In this document: in pieces, positions 52,651-60,286 of the stretch
Position numbering within the stretch: position 1 is the stretch's first letter
Layout: every line of letters starts with the position of its first letter
Origin: Rhodospirillales bacterium
Lineage (GTDB): Bacteria > Pseudomonadota > Alphaproteobacteria > Rhodospirillales > Casp-alpha2
Direction: 5' to 3'
NCBI GenBank assembly: GCA_013203595.1
Contig: JABMNT010000203.1
Location: 1-60,914, forward strand
DNA length: 60,914 bases
Notes under the pieces: model-generated
Told to the model about the DNA's origin: nothing
Seen by the model: only the letters and a program-made list of their open reading frames with translations
Databases searched by the model: none
Program-made: the position numbers and the translations under genes

Positions 52651-53354
52651 TGTTTACTCTCCGGTTCTGGTTTGCGGATCAGGATCATGGAAAAATAAGG
52701 CGCCGTGGCCTCGCGTAAATCGGTCAGGGCACAGACTTTCTGATTGGCCATGCTGGCATGTTCCACATAATGGGCGTTGCCGGTTAAGCCCAGGTCTGCG
52801 ACGACGCGGCAGACCTTTTCCAGATGCCGGCCGACTTTCATAATGCAGACCGCATCGGCTGCCTTGATGCGGGTTTTCAAATCCGCTTCGGGCAGGGGTG
52901 CCGGGATGATGCTGAGCATCTGATTGCGCGATACCAGGGGTACCCCGGCGGCGGCGGCACAGGCGCCCAGGGAGGAGACGCCGGGAATCACCTGTACGGG
53001 AAAGGCCGCAGCCAGGCGCGTGTAGATATACATGAAGGAGCCAAACAGAAACGGGTCCCCTTCGCATAAAACGGCGACGTCGCGCCCCTCTTTCAGGTGG
53101 CTGGCGATCTCTTCGGCATAGTGGTCATAGACATCGTCGGCGGGAAAGTTGCCGGCGACCATGGGGGTGCGGATGACAATTTCGTGCCGTCCGTCAGGGA
53201 TATGCGGAGCGGCTATGGCCCGGGCCAGGCTGTCGCCCACATCCGGTGCCGGATAGGCGATAACCGGCGACTGGCCAATGATGCGTACGGCTTTCAGGGT
53301 CAGCAGTTCCGGATCGCCGGGGCCGACCCCCAGTCCGAATAGGGTACCGTTCAT
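52647..53354 (-). CDS. cobI: Precorrin-2/cobalt-precorrin-2 C20-methyltransferase (CobI/CbiL)
   Basis: A 235-residue SAM-dependent methylase: GLGVGPGDPELLTLKAVRII (SAM loop), VIAYPAP, VAVLCEGDPFLFGSFMYIY (GDP motif) and VIPGVSSLGACAAAAGVPL. EGDPFLFGSFMYI is diagnostic of the C20 enzyme. It acts on the product of the CbiX/precorrin-2 branch and feeds CobJ. Its ends overlap the genes on both sides by four bases, giving tight coupling in the minus-strand cob operon. Confidence 0.95.
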   Translation of the reverse strand: MNGTLFGLGVGPGDPELLTLKAVRIIGQSPVIAYPAPDVGDSLARAIAAPHIPDGRHEIVIRTPMVAGNFPADDVYDHYAEEIASHLKEGRDVAVLCEGDPFLFGSFMYIYTRLAAAFPVQVIPGVSSLGACAAAAGVPLVSRNQMLSIIPAPLPEADLKTRIKAADAVCIMKVGRHLEKVCRVVADLGLTGNAHYVEHASMANQKVCALTDLREATAPYFSMILIRKPEPESKQ

Positions 53355-54559
53355 GTTTTACTTACTTTCAATTGCAGGACATCCATCAACGGGCGCAGCG
53401 CCGTCATGCGGCCGACGTTGCCGGAGCGGGCGACGGCAATGCGAACCAGATCTCCACCGTGACTTGACTGGAAATCCAGCAGTTGGCCATGGGCCTCCAG
53501 GGTCACCCCGTTGGCAACCAGCCGCCCGCCGGCCCGCAGCCGGTCCCAGCAGAGGTTCATGATCTGCCGGTTGGAGACGCCGCCGCCGATGAAGATGGCG
53601 TCCGGTGATGGAACCCGGTCGGGGAGCGTTACCGCGGCATCACCGGCAATGATTTCGAGGCCGGGCACACCCAGATTTGCGGCATTGAATTTGATGGTCG
53701 CGCAGTTGGCCGCGGCTTGCTCGAAGGCCAGGGCCCTGTTGGCCACATCCATGCGCATCCATTCAATGCCGACGGCACCGGAGCCGGCACCCACATCCCA
53801 AAGGGTTTCGCCCGGCAACGGTGCCAGGGCGGCGATGGTGGCGGCGCGCACTTCGCGTTTGGTGATCTTGCCGTCGTGCTGATAGGCGGCTTCCGGCAGG
53901 CCGGGGGCGCGCGACCAGAACACCGCATCGGCGCCGGCGATGCAGGTCACAGCAAGGGTATTGAGGTTTGCCGTCGGTGCCTGCGGCCAGTCACGGGCCA
54001 CGCCATCCAGCCGGTTTTCCCGGTCGCCTTCCATATGCTCGAGAACGCTGATCCGGCTGTCGCCGAAGCCTCTGGCGCATAGCAAGTCAGCAACCGCCTT
54101 TGCCGTGCCGCCGTCCCAGCTGAGCAAAAGCAGGCGGGCATTGGGGTGGAGATGCAGATTGACACAATCCAGCGGACGGCCATGCACAGTCAGGCAGGTC
54201 ACATCCGGCAGCGACCAGCCCATGCGGGCCGCCGCCAGGCTGAAGGCGCCGGGGGCCGGAAGGAACCGGATGGCCGCAGCGCCGAAACGGTCGACCAGCC
54301 GGGCACCAATGCCGTAATGCAGCGGATCGCCGGACGCCAGGATGACCACATGTTTGCCAGCCTGTTCGGCGATTCTGTCAATCGCGGCATCGAGGCCGCC
54401 GGTCCAGTCGATCCGCAACGCCTGGCTGGCTTCGACCTTCTGTAAATGCCGCTGCCCGCCGACCAGAACCGCGGCGTCGTTTATGCGGGCCCGTATATCG
54501 GCTGTCAGGCCGTCCAGTCCGCGATCGGTGATGCCGATAACCGTCATCCATGCGCTCAT
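53351..54559 (-). CDS. cobL: Precorrin-6Y C5,15-methyltransferase, decarboxylating (CobL; CbiE-CbiT fusion)
   Basis: The 402 residues fuse a CbiE-like methylase (about 1-205; VVILASGDPLHYGIG, LPAPGAFSLAAARMGW, VHGRPLD) to a CbiT-like class I methyltransferase (about 210-400; ITKREVRAATIAALAPLPGETLWDVGAGSGAVGIEW with the SAM motif DVGAGSG, and FIGGGVS). It methylates C5 and C15 and removes the acetate carboxyl of ring C. The fusion is the normal CobL form. The stop and start overlap neighbouring genes by four bases. Confidence 0.95.
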   Translation of the reverse strand: MSAWMTVIGITDRGLDGLTADIRARINDAAVLVGGQRHLQKVEASQALRIDWTGGLDAAIDRIAEQAGKHVVILASGDPLHYGIGARLVDRFGAAAIRFLPAPGAFSLAAARMGWSLPDVTCLTVHGRPLDCVNLHLHPNARLLLLSWDGGTAKAVADLLCARGFGDSRISVLEHMEGDRENRLDGVARDWPQAPTANLNTLAVTCIAGADAVFWSRAPGLPEAAYQHDGKITKREVRAATIAALAPLPGETLWDVGAGSGAVGIEWMRMDVANRALAFEQAAANCATIKFNAANLGVPGLEIIAGDAAVTLPDRVPSPDAIFIGGGVSNRQIMNLCWDRLRAGGRLVANGVTLEAHGQLLDFQSSHGGDLVRIAVARSGNVGRMTALRPLMDVLQLKVSKT

Positions 54560-55200
54560 GGCAGATCACCGGACAGGGCGTTGACCGCAGCCGAGGCGAT
54601 GGCACTGCCGCCGCGTCGCCCGGACAGGGTCATGAAGGGAATGTTACCGCCAAATTCAGCCAGCGCCTGCTTCGATTCCGCAGCACCGATAAAGCCCACC
54701 GGGAAGCCCAGAATCACGGCCGGTTTCGCCGCACCCTGGTGCAGCAGTTCGAGCAGCCGGAAAAGCGCCGTTGGCGCATTGCCGATGACAACCACCGCAC
54801 CGGCCAGATCATCAAGCCAGAAATCAACAGCGGCGGCGGAGCGGGTGTTGGCAATGGTGGCCGCATGCGCCGGCGTGCGCGGATCATTCAGTCTGCAGAT
54901 TACCCGGTTGTCGGCGGGCAGGCGGGCGCGGATGATCCCGGCGGCGACCATTTCCGCATCGGCCAGAACGGGGGCACCGGCGATCAGGGCCCGGCGTCCG
55001 GCCTGCACTGCGTCCGCGTGGTATTTCAGATCATCAACGATATCGGGCATGCCACAGGCGTGAATCAAGCGGATGGCGGCGCCGGCGATATCGTCGGGCA
55101 GGGCAGCCAGATTGGCTTCGGCGCGAACGGTAGCGAAGGACCGGCGGTAAATTTCGGCCGGGTCACGGATATAGGTGTAGGGGCTGGTGTCATCCTGCAT
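54556..55200 (-). CDS. cobH: Precorrin-8X methylmutase (CobH/CbiC)
   Basis: The 214 residues match CobH. It moves the methyl group from C11 to C12 to give (hydrogeno)cobyrinate. Characteristic segments are YIRDPAEIYRRSFATVRAEA at the N-terminus, RLIHACGMPDIVDDL with the catalytic histidine (H49), and VILGFPVGFIGAAESKQAL near the C-terminus. It lies 9 bp after cbiX and overlaps cobL by four bases. Confidence 0.95.
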   Translation of the reverse strand: MQDDTSPYTYIRDPAEIYRRSFATVRAEANLAALPDDIAGAAIRLIHACGMPDIVDDLKYHADAVQAGRRALIAGAPVLADAEMVAAGIIRARLPADNRVICRLNDPRTPAHAATIANTRSAAAVDFWLDDLAGAVVVIGNAPTALFRLLELLHQGAAKPAVILGFPVGFIGAAESKQALAEFGGNIPFMTLSGRRGGSAIASAAVNALSGDLP

Positions 55201-55209
55201 GGCTGCGGC

Positions 55210-56157
55210 TCAGGCTTTGCGGCCAGGCGCGTGCGAATGACTGTGGCTGTGGCCATGGGAATGGGAATGGGAATGGTCATGGCTGTGCGGGTGATCATGG
55301 CCATGGCCATGGTCGTGCTGCGGGGGGGGGCCGTCGTCGGCGTCGGCTGTAACCTGATCGCGGTAGCTGCATTGCATGCAGTTCATTGTGTTCGAGCCGT
55401 TAATGGCCTCCTGGATACGGTCGCTGAGGCAGCCTATCCATTGCGCCGGGTCGTTCAGGTGGGACGCCTTGAGGATGTCAACGGCGGGGTTTGCCGCCGC
55501 CGCCGCGTCAGCCCGGTCGTAAATGCGCGCTATCAGGGGATCGCTGAACAGGAAATAGGGAAAAACAAGGATCCGCCTGAAGCCCAGTTTGAGGGCGTGG
55601 TCCATGCCGACGTCGACCCCGGGGAACGCCCGTTCGGCAAAGCTGACTTCGGCCCAGCCAAACCCCATGCCTTCCCACAACATGCGGGCAACTTTCGCCA
55701 CATGGGAATTGCCTTGCCCGGCAGCGCTGCCCTGACCAACCACCATCAGCAGGCTGTCCTCGCGTGCGATCTGTTGTTCTGCCGCCTGTTCGCAGGCTGC
55801 AATAGCAACGCTTGCCGCTGCCAGCAGCTTGCTGTCAATGGCCAGGTCGCGGCCGAATACAAACGTGATGTCGGGGTGGCGTTCCGTGACATGGCGGACA
55901 GCCGAGGCCAGATCGGTTGCCGCCGGACCCGCCGTCGTCAGCATGGCGGCGATACAGATGATTTTGCCGGCACCGCCGCTGATCAGAGATTCAAGGGCGC
56001 TTTCAACAGTCGGTGCCTCAGGGTCAAAAAACCCGTAGCCGACGCGATAGGCGGGAAACTGCCTGGCCAGATCGCCGACAACGCTGGCGAAGGCGGCCAC
56101 TGTGGTGTCGTCATTACTGCCCTGGCCACAGATCATGATGGCCGTTGTTCCTGTCAT
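55210..56157 (-). CDS. cbiX: CbiX-like sirohydrochlorin cobaltochelatase family protein with MxCxxC and His-rich tail
   Basis: A 315-residue two-half class II chelatase. The N-half begins IMICGQGSNDD (residue 12 is Gln where active CbiX has His) and has TTAGPAATD (residue 78 is Pro where the second catalytic His is usual). The C-half VVGQGSAAGQGNSHVAKVARMLWE and VFPYFLFSDPLIARI are family-typical. Residues 258-263 are MNCMQC, the MxCxxC Fe-S motif known from CbiX-L of Bacillus megaterium. Residues 281-309 hold 15 histidines alternating with D, S and G. It heads the six-gene minus-strand cob operon. The family is clear; the catalytic competence is doubtful. Confidence 0.88.
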   Translation of the reverse strand: MTGTTAIMICGQGSNDDTTVAAFASVVGDLARQFPAYRVGYGFFDPEAPTVESALESLISGGAGKIICIAAMLTTAGPAATDLASAVRHVTERHPDITFVFGRDLAIDSKLLAAASVAIAACEQAAEQQIAREDSLLMVVGQGSAAGQGNSHVAKVARMLWEGMGFGWAEVSFAERAFPGVDVGMDHALKLGFRRILVFPYFLFSDPLIARIYDRADAAAAANPAVDILKASHLNDPAQWIGCLSDRIQEAINGSNTMNCMQCSYRDQVTADADDGPPPQHDHGHGHDHPHSHDHSHSHSHGHSHSHSHAPGRKA

Positions 56158-56427
56158 GCGCCTGGTCCTTTGCCTCCGAGCGATATAGGGACGAATGAAA
56201 GCCTGGCTCTCATCCGCTGCTGAAACAACTGGTCATGGCCTCCGGCTCTCTCAGCGGCGCCGACTATAGACGGCGGTGGCGGAAGTAAAAAGCGCCTATG
56301 CGCTCAATGGTCCACAATTATCGCTCAGTAGCGGTAAATGTGGGGAGACAGCCGCCGCCAGAAAAGCTAAGCTTTCCAGGCGCGGGCCGAACCCCGATGA
56401 ACACGTTGCCATACAGGTGCTTCGATC

Positions 56428-56961
56428 ATGCCAGACACCACCAATGATACGGCTTATTCCCGGTTGTCCATATTTCTGCACTGGATGGCAGCGATTCTGG
56501 TGATCGCGCTTTTCGCCACACACGAGGGCGCGCGCGGCAGCGCCGCCTTTGTCTTTCATGTCAGCGGCGGGGCTATTGCTGGTGTGTTTTTGTTGTGGCG
56601 CGTGGCCCACCGGGTCCGCCACGGCATGGCACCGGCTCCCGATCAGGCCTGGCTGTTTACCGTTGCCTCGAAAATTGTCTTCTGGGGTTTTCTTGCCGCC
56701 ATTGTTGTGGTTGTGGTGACTGGGTATCTGTCGCCCTGGTCCGTCGGTCGCGCCATCGATATCTATGGCCTGTTTTCCCTGCCCTCGCCGTTGAGCGCCA
56801 ACCGTGACCTGCATGAGTTCGTCGAGGAACTGCATGAAATCGCCGGTCAGCTGTTTGTACCACTGCTGGCGCTGCATCTGCTGGGTGCCGCCAAGCATTA
56901 TTTCTTCGACCGGGACGGGGTTGTCCGGCGCATGTTCAGGGCATCAGATACGGGGGTCTAG
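56428..56961 (+). CDS. Cytochrome b561-type diheme membrane protein
   Basis: A 177-residue, four-helix membrane protein. Candidate haem ligands are H18 (LSIFLHWMAA), H44 (FVFHVSGG), H136 (ELHEIAG) and H150/H157 (LLALHLLGAAKHYF), spaced as in bacterial b561 electron carriers. Such proteins pass electrons between quinol and a periplasmic acceptor, or scavenge superoxide (CybB). The gene is divergent from cbiX, with about 270 bp between them, and its stop codon TAG lies in the left arm of a 24-bp inverted repeat. No partner c-type cytochrome or YceI gene is adjacent. Confidence 0.88.
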   Translation: MPDTTNDTAYSRLSIFLHWMAAILVIALFATHEGARGSAAFVFHVSGGAIAGVFLLWRVAHRVRHGMAPAPDQAWLFTVASKIVFWGFLAAIVVVVVTGYLSPWSVGRAIDIYGLFSLPSPLSANRDLHEFVEELHEIAGQLFVPLLALHLLGAAKHYFFDRDGVVRRMFRASDTGV

Positions 56962-57054
56962 TGCCGTTCATGTTCATATGGAATCGCTGAGGAACCGGTG
57001 CGGGTGCCAACAGGTCGCCAAATCAGCTGTTTCCATATGAACATGAACGGCACT
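56960..57054. repeat. 24-bp perfect inverted repeat enclosing 47 bp
   Basis: The left arm 56960-56983 (AGTGCCGTTC...ATATGGAA) and the right arm 57031-57054 are exact reverse complements. The arm contains the b561 stop codon. No T tract follows on either side. The 95-bp unit lies between convergent genes and may act as a bidirectional terminator or be a small MITE-like element. Confidence 0.85.
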
Positions 57055-57080
57055 AACGGTGTCGCCCCGATCTCCCCGGC

Positions 57081-58451
57081 TTAGCCGAGCACCTCGGTGA
57101 CGGCGCCGACCATGGCGTCGACCACCTGATCGGCTTCCGGTCGGGTCAGACAGAAGGGTGGGGCAAAACCGACAATATCGCCCTGCGGCATGGCGCGGCC
57201 GATGACGCCGCGCTTCAACAGGGCTGCGGCGACCTGGGCGCCGATCGTCTTGCCCGCATCAAAGAACCGGCGGCTGGCCCGGTCCTCGACAAATTCCACG
57301 GCGCAAAGCATCCCTTCGCCGCGGATATCACCGACGTTGGCGTGGCTGCCGAGCGCTTTGTGCATGGCTGTGTTCAGATAGGCGCCGACCTCGCCTGCAT
57401 TTTTCATCAGGCCCAGGTCGTCAATGAGTTTGAGATTGGCGACACCGGCGGCGGCGCAAATGGGGTGGGCCGAATAGGTCCAGCCGTGGCCGATGGGGCC
57501 GTTCTCATCGGTTCCCTGTTCCAGGACCGCCCACATTTTTTCCGATACAATGGAGCCGGACAGGGGCGCGTAGGCCGAGGTCAGGCCCTTGGCGATGGTG
57601 ATCAGATCGGGCTCCATGCCATAATGGGTCGAGCCGAACATGGTGCCCAGGCGGCCGAACCCGGTGACCACCTCGTCGGCGATCAACAGGATTTCGTGCT
57701 TTGTCAGCACCGCCTGGATCGCCGGCCAGTAACCCGCCGGTGGCGGCACCAGGCCGCCCGTACCGAGCACCGGCTCGCCGATGAAGGCGGCAATGGTATC
57801 GGCACCCTCGCGCGCGATCAGCGCTTCCAGTTCGGCCACGCAGTGGGCGACAAATTCGCTTTCGCTTTGCTCCAGATTCTGGCGCCGGAAATAAAACGGC
57901 GCTTCCGTATGGAAAACGCCTGCCAGGGGCAGATCAAACTTGTTGTGGAACAATTCCAGCCCGGTCAGCGAGCCGGTCATCAGGCCCGAGCCGTGATAGC
58001 CGCGCCAGCGCGAGATGATCTTTTTCTTCTGCGGCCGGCCCAGGATATTGTTGTAGTACCAGATCAGTTTCACGTTGGTCTCGTTGGCATCGGAACCGCT
58101 GAGCCCGAAGTAGACTTTCGACATGTGGGCCGGGGCCCGCTCGAGAACCATTTTGGCAAGGGTAATGGAGGCTTCCGTGCCGTGGCCCACGTAGGAATGA
58201 TAATAGGCAAGGGTCTTCGCCTGTTCGGCGATGGCGTCACTGATTTCCGTGCGGCCGTAGCCCACGTTGACGCAGTACAGGCCGGAAAAGGCGTCGAGCA
58301 ACCGGACCCCGTCCCGGTCTTCAATAAACACACCGGACCCACCGGTAATGATCCGGCTCGGACTTTCCCCACGGGCATGTTTGGCCAGATGGGTTGAGGG
58401 ATGGAAAAAGTTTTCGCGATCCCATTTGTCGAGCTGATCATTGATGGTCAT
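57081..58451 (-). CDS. Class III pyridoxal-phosphate aminotransferase (omega-transaminase type)
   Basis: A 456-residue PLP enzyme of fold type I, class III. The PLP lysine is in LITIAKGLTSAYAPLSG, preceded by the cofactor Asp in LLIADEVVTGFGRLG. FGLSGSDANETNVKL and WRGYHGSGLMTGSLTGL are typical of the beta-alanine/putrescine-pyruvate subgroup. I chose the ATG at 58451 because MTINDQLDKWDRENFFHPSTHLA is a common family start; a frame from 58523 adds an Arg/Pro-rich stretch. It acts on an amine or omega-amino acid with pyruvate or a similar acceptor. The substrate is not inferable from context. Confidence 0.92.
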   Translation of the reverse strand: MTINDQLDKWDRENFFHPSTHLAKHARGESPSRIITGGSGVFIEDRDGVRLLDAFSGLYCVNVGYGRTEISDAIAEQAKTLAYYHSYVGHGTEASITLAKMVLERAPAHMSKVYFGLSGSDANETNVKLIWYYNNILGRPQKKKIISRWRGYHGSGLMTGSLTGLELFHNKFDLPLAGVFHTEAPFYFRRQNLEQSESEFVAHCVAELEALIAREGADTIAAFIGEPVLGTGGLVPPPAGYWPAIQAVLTKHEILLIADEVVTGFGRLGTMFGSTHYGMEPDLITIAKGLTSAYAPLSGSIVSEKMWAVLEQGTDENGPIGHGWTYSAHPICAAAGVANLKLIDDLGLMKNAGEVGAYLNTAMHKALGSHANVGDIRGEGMLCAVEFVEDRASRRFFDAGKTIGAQVAAALLKRGVIGRAMPQGDIVGFAPPFCLTRPEADQVVDAMVGAVTEVLG

Positions 58452-58629
58452 GGTGTAGGTCCTTTCGCGGGGTGCACGGGCAGGGCCCGGAAATCCCCGG
58501 TGGCGCTTGGTGAAGGCGGGCAAGATGGCAGTTCGTCAGACGGACTTCAAGCGCTGTGAGGGCGGCACCACCGGTTGCGCGTGATCCTGTTGGCCAGGCA
58601 ACCGGGAAACGGGAGGAAATTCTGCGGGG

Positions 58630-60165
58630 TTATTCGGCGGCAACGCCGGTGCGGCTGGGTGGCAGCACGGTGGCCCGGCGCTCGTAAACATCGGCTTCCT
58701 CCTCGCGGCCAAGGCTGCGCAGCAGCGATGCATAATTGCGCAGTCCGGTGACCAGGCTGGGATGGCCCGGATCAAAGTTCTTTTCCTTGATTTCCATGGC
58801 CCGCCTGAGCAGCGGTTCGGCTTCTTCCAGATTGCCCTTCTTTTTGTAGAGCAGGGCCAGATTGTTCAAATCCGTCGCCACCCCGGTGTGATCAATGCCC
58901 AGGGTCTGTTCGTCAATGGCAAGCGAGCGTTTGTACAGCGGCTCGGCGGCGTCGTAATTACCCCTGGAATAATGCAGCAGGGCCAGGTTGTTCAGCGCCG
59001 TTGCCACATCCGGGTGGTTTTTGCCCAGCCGCTTTTCCAGAATCTGCAGGGCGCGTTCGAAGGCGGCAATGGCTGTGGCGTGGTGTCCGGCCTGATAGCT
59101 GGCGGTCCCGTATTTGTTGAGATACTCGGCATGCAGGTCGTCCTGGAACGGCGGCAGGGCCTCGACGGCCTGGCGGAAATTGTCGGCGGCAGATTCGTAG
59201 TCCAGGCGCGACATCTGCAAATCGCCGGCCACGGATTTTGCCACCGCGGCGGCCATCAGATGTTTCAGGGCGGCGATGCGTTTTTCCGTGCCATCGGTGT
59301 TCTCGCGGTTGCCGATGCGGGTCAGCAGCGCGTAGACACGGTCGAAATCGCCGGCGTCCAGCGCGTCGCGGACCAGTTCCACCTGATCTTCCAGTTCCGT
59401 GTTGCCGGGGTTCAGATCACGCAGGTTCTGGCGCATTTCCCGGTAGCGTTCGGAAAACGCCCGCATCTGGGCATCGCGTTCCTTGGCCGAAACACCCTTG
59501 CCTTCCAAAAAGATCTGGTAGTTCTTGAAGGCCGGGTTTTCCGGCGGTGGCAGGGCGGCGCGCACGGTTGGCGCCGGCTCCATGGTCGCCGTCTCGGCGG
59601 TGTTTGGGATCCCGCGCCGGCTGATCCGCCAGCCAATCAGTATCCCCATGGCGGCGGCAAGAAAGGCGGCTAAGAACATACCGGCCCAGTCGGGCAGGGC
59701 GTCGAACAAGCCGTCGAAGGCCCTGAGCACCTGACCGAAAGCTTCCAGCACATCCGGTGTGGCGTCGCTCGCCGGCGGCGGGGCCATGTCGGCGGCGGGA
59801 GCAGATTGCACCGGCGGTGGCGGCGCTGCTGGTGGCGCTGCTGGCGCTGCCACTGGCGCTGCCTCTGGCACGGCCAGTATTTTCTCCAGAGGTGCCGGAT
59901 CCAGGGGGATGGCTTCGGTCAGTGGTGCCATTTCGCCAGACGCGGCCGGCTGCGGATCCATCTCCATTTCCGGAACGGGCGCATCCGGTTGCAGCTGCGG
60001 TTCGGCCTGTATGTCCGGTCCGGGCGCTTCAAGGTCCAGAACCGAATCCACAGCCCCGTCCTTATCGCTCAGATCGGCCGCCCCCAAATCAGGCAAAGAC
60101 ATGCCGTCAACGCCGGTCAGGGCATCGGTTTCGGGTTGCAAAATCAGTTCAGGTTGTTCTGCCAT
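58630..60165 (-). CDS. Membrane-anchored TPR protein with acidic Pro/Ala-rich N-terminus
   Basis: The 511 residues divide into an acidic, Pro/Ala/Gln-rich low-complexity region (1-about 135), an amphipathic stretch, one membrane helix (WAGMFLAAFLAAAMGILIGW, about 160-179), a linker, and C-terminal tetratricopeptide repeats of the kinesin-light-chain type (ATALNNLALLHYSRGNYDAAEPLYKRSL, ATDLNNLALLYKKKGNLEEAEPLLRRAM and a third degenerate copy). The low-complexity part explains long antisense frames. The ATG at 60165 follows TATAGGG. It is a scaffold or adaptor of unknown partner, divergent from cobD by about 120 bp. Confidence 0.8.
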   Translation of the reverse strand: MAEQPELILQPETDALTGVDGMSLPDLGAADLSDKDGAVDSVLDLEAPGPDIQAEPQLQPDAPVPEMEMDPQPAASGEMAPLTEAIPLDPAPLEKILAVPEAAPVAAPAAPPAAPPPPVQSAPAADMAPPPASDATPDVLEAFGQVLRAFDGLFDALPDWAGMFLAAFLAAAMGILIGWRISRRGIPNTAETATMEPAPTVRAALPPPENPAFKNYQIFLEGKGVSAKERDAQMRAFSERYREMRQNLRDLNPGNTELEDQVELVRDALDAGDFDRVYALLTRIGNRENTDGTEKRIAALKHLMAAAVAKSVAGDLQMSRLDYESAADNFRQAVEALPPFQDDLHAEYLNKYGTASYQAGHHATAIAAFERALQILEKRLGKNHPDVATALNNLALLHYSRGNYDAAEPLYKRSLAIDEQTLGIDHTGVATDLNNLALLYKKKGNLEEAEPLLRRAMEIKEKNFDPGHPSLVTGLRNYASLLRSLGREEEADVYERRATVLPPSRTGVAAE

Positions 60166-60286
60166 GGCCCTATAGGTAATCAAAAACACCGTAAAAACAT
60201 AGGACTTTAAGAGTAAAAGCATTGCCAAACCTTTAACTTCTTTTTAGGCGGTTGCGGTATAGCATCCCGAAACGCAAGGATTTGAC

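Noticed and set aside
54550-56223. 557-codon plus-strand open frame across cobH and cbiX
   Set aside because: It lies antisense to two recognisable cobalamin genes, and its repetitive MGMGMGM segment is the mirror of the His-rich tail codons of cbiX.
56158-56427. Cobalamin riboswitch upstream of cbiX
   Set aside because: I looked for the B12-box and flanking conserved core on the minus strand and did not find them.
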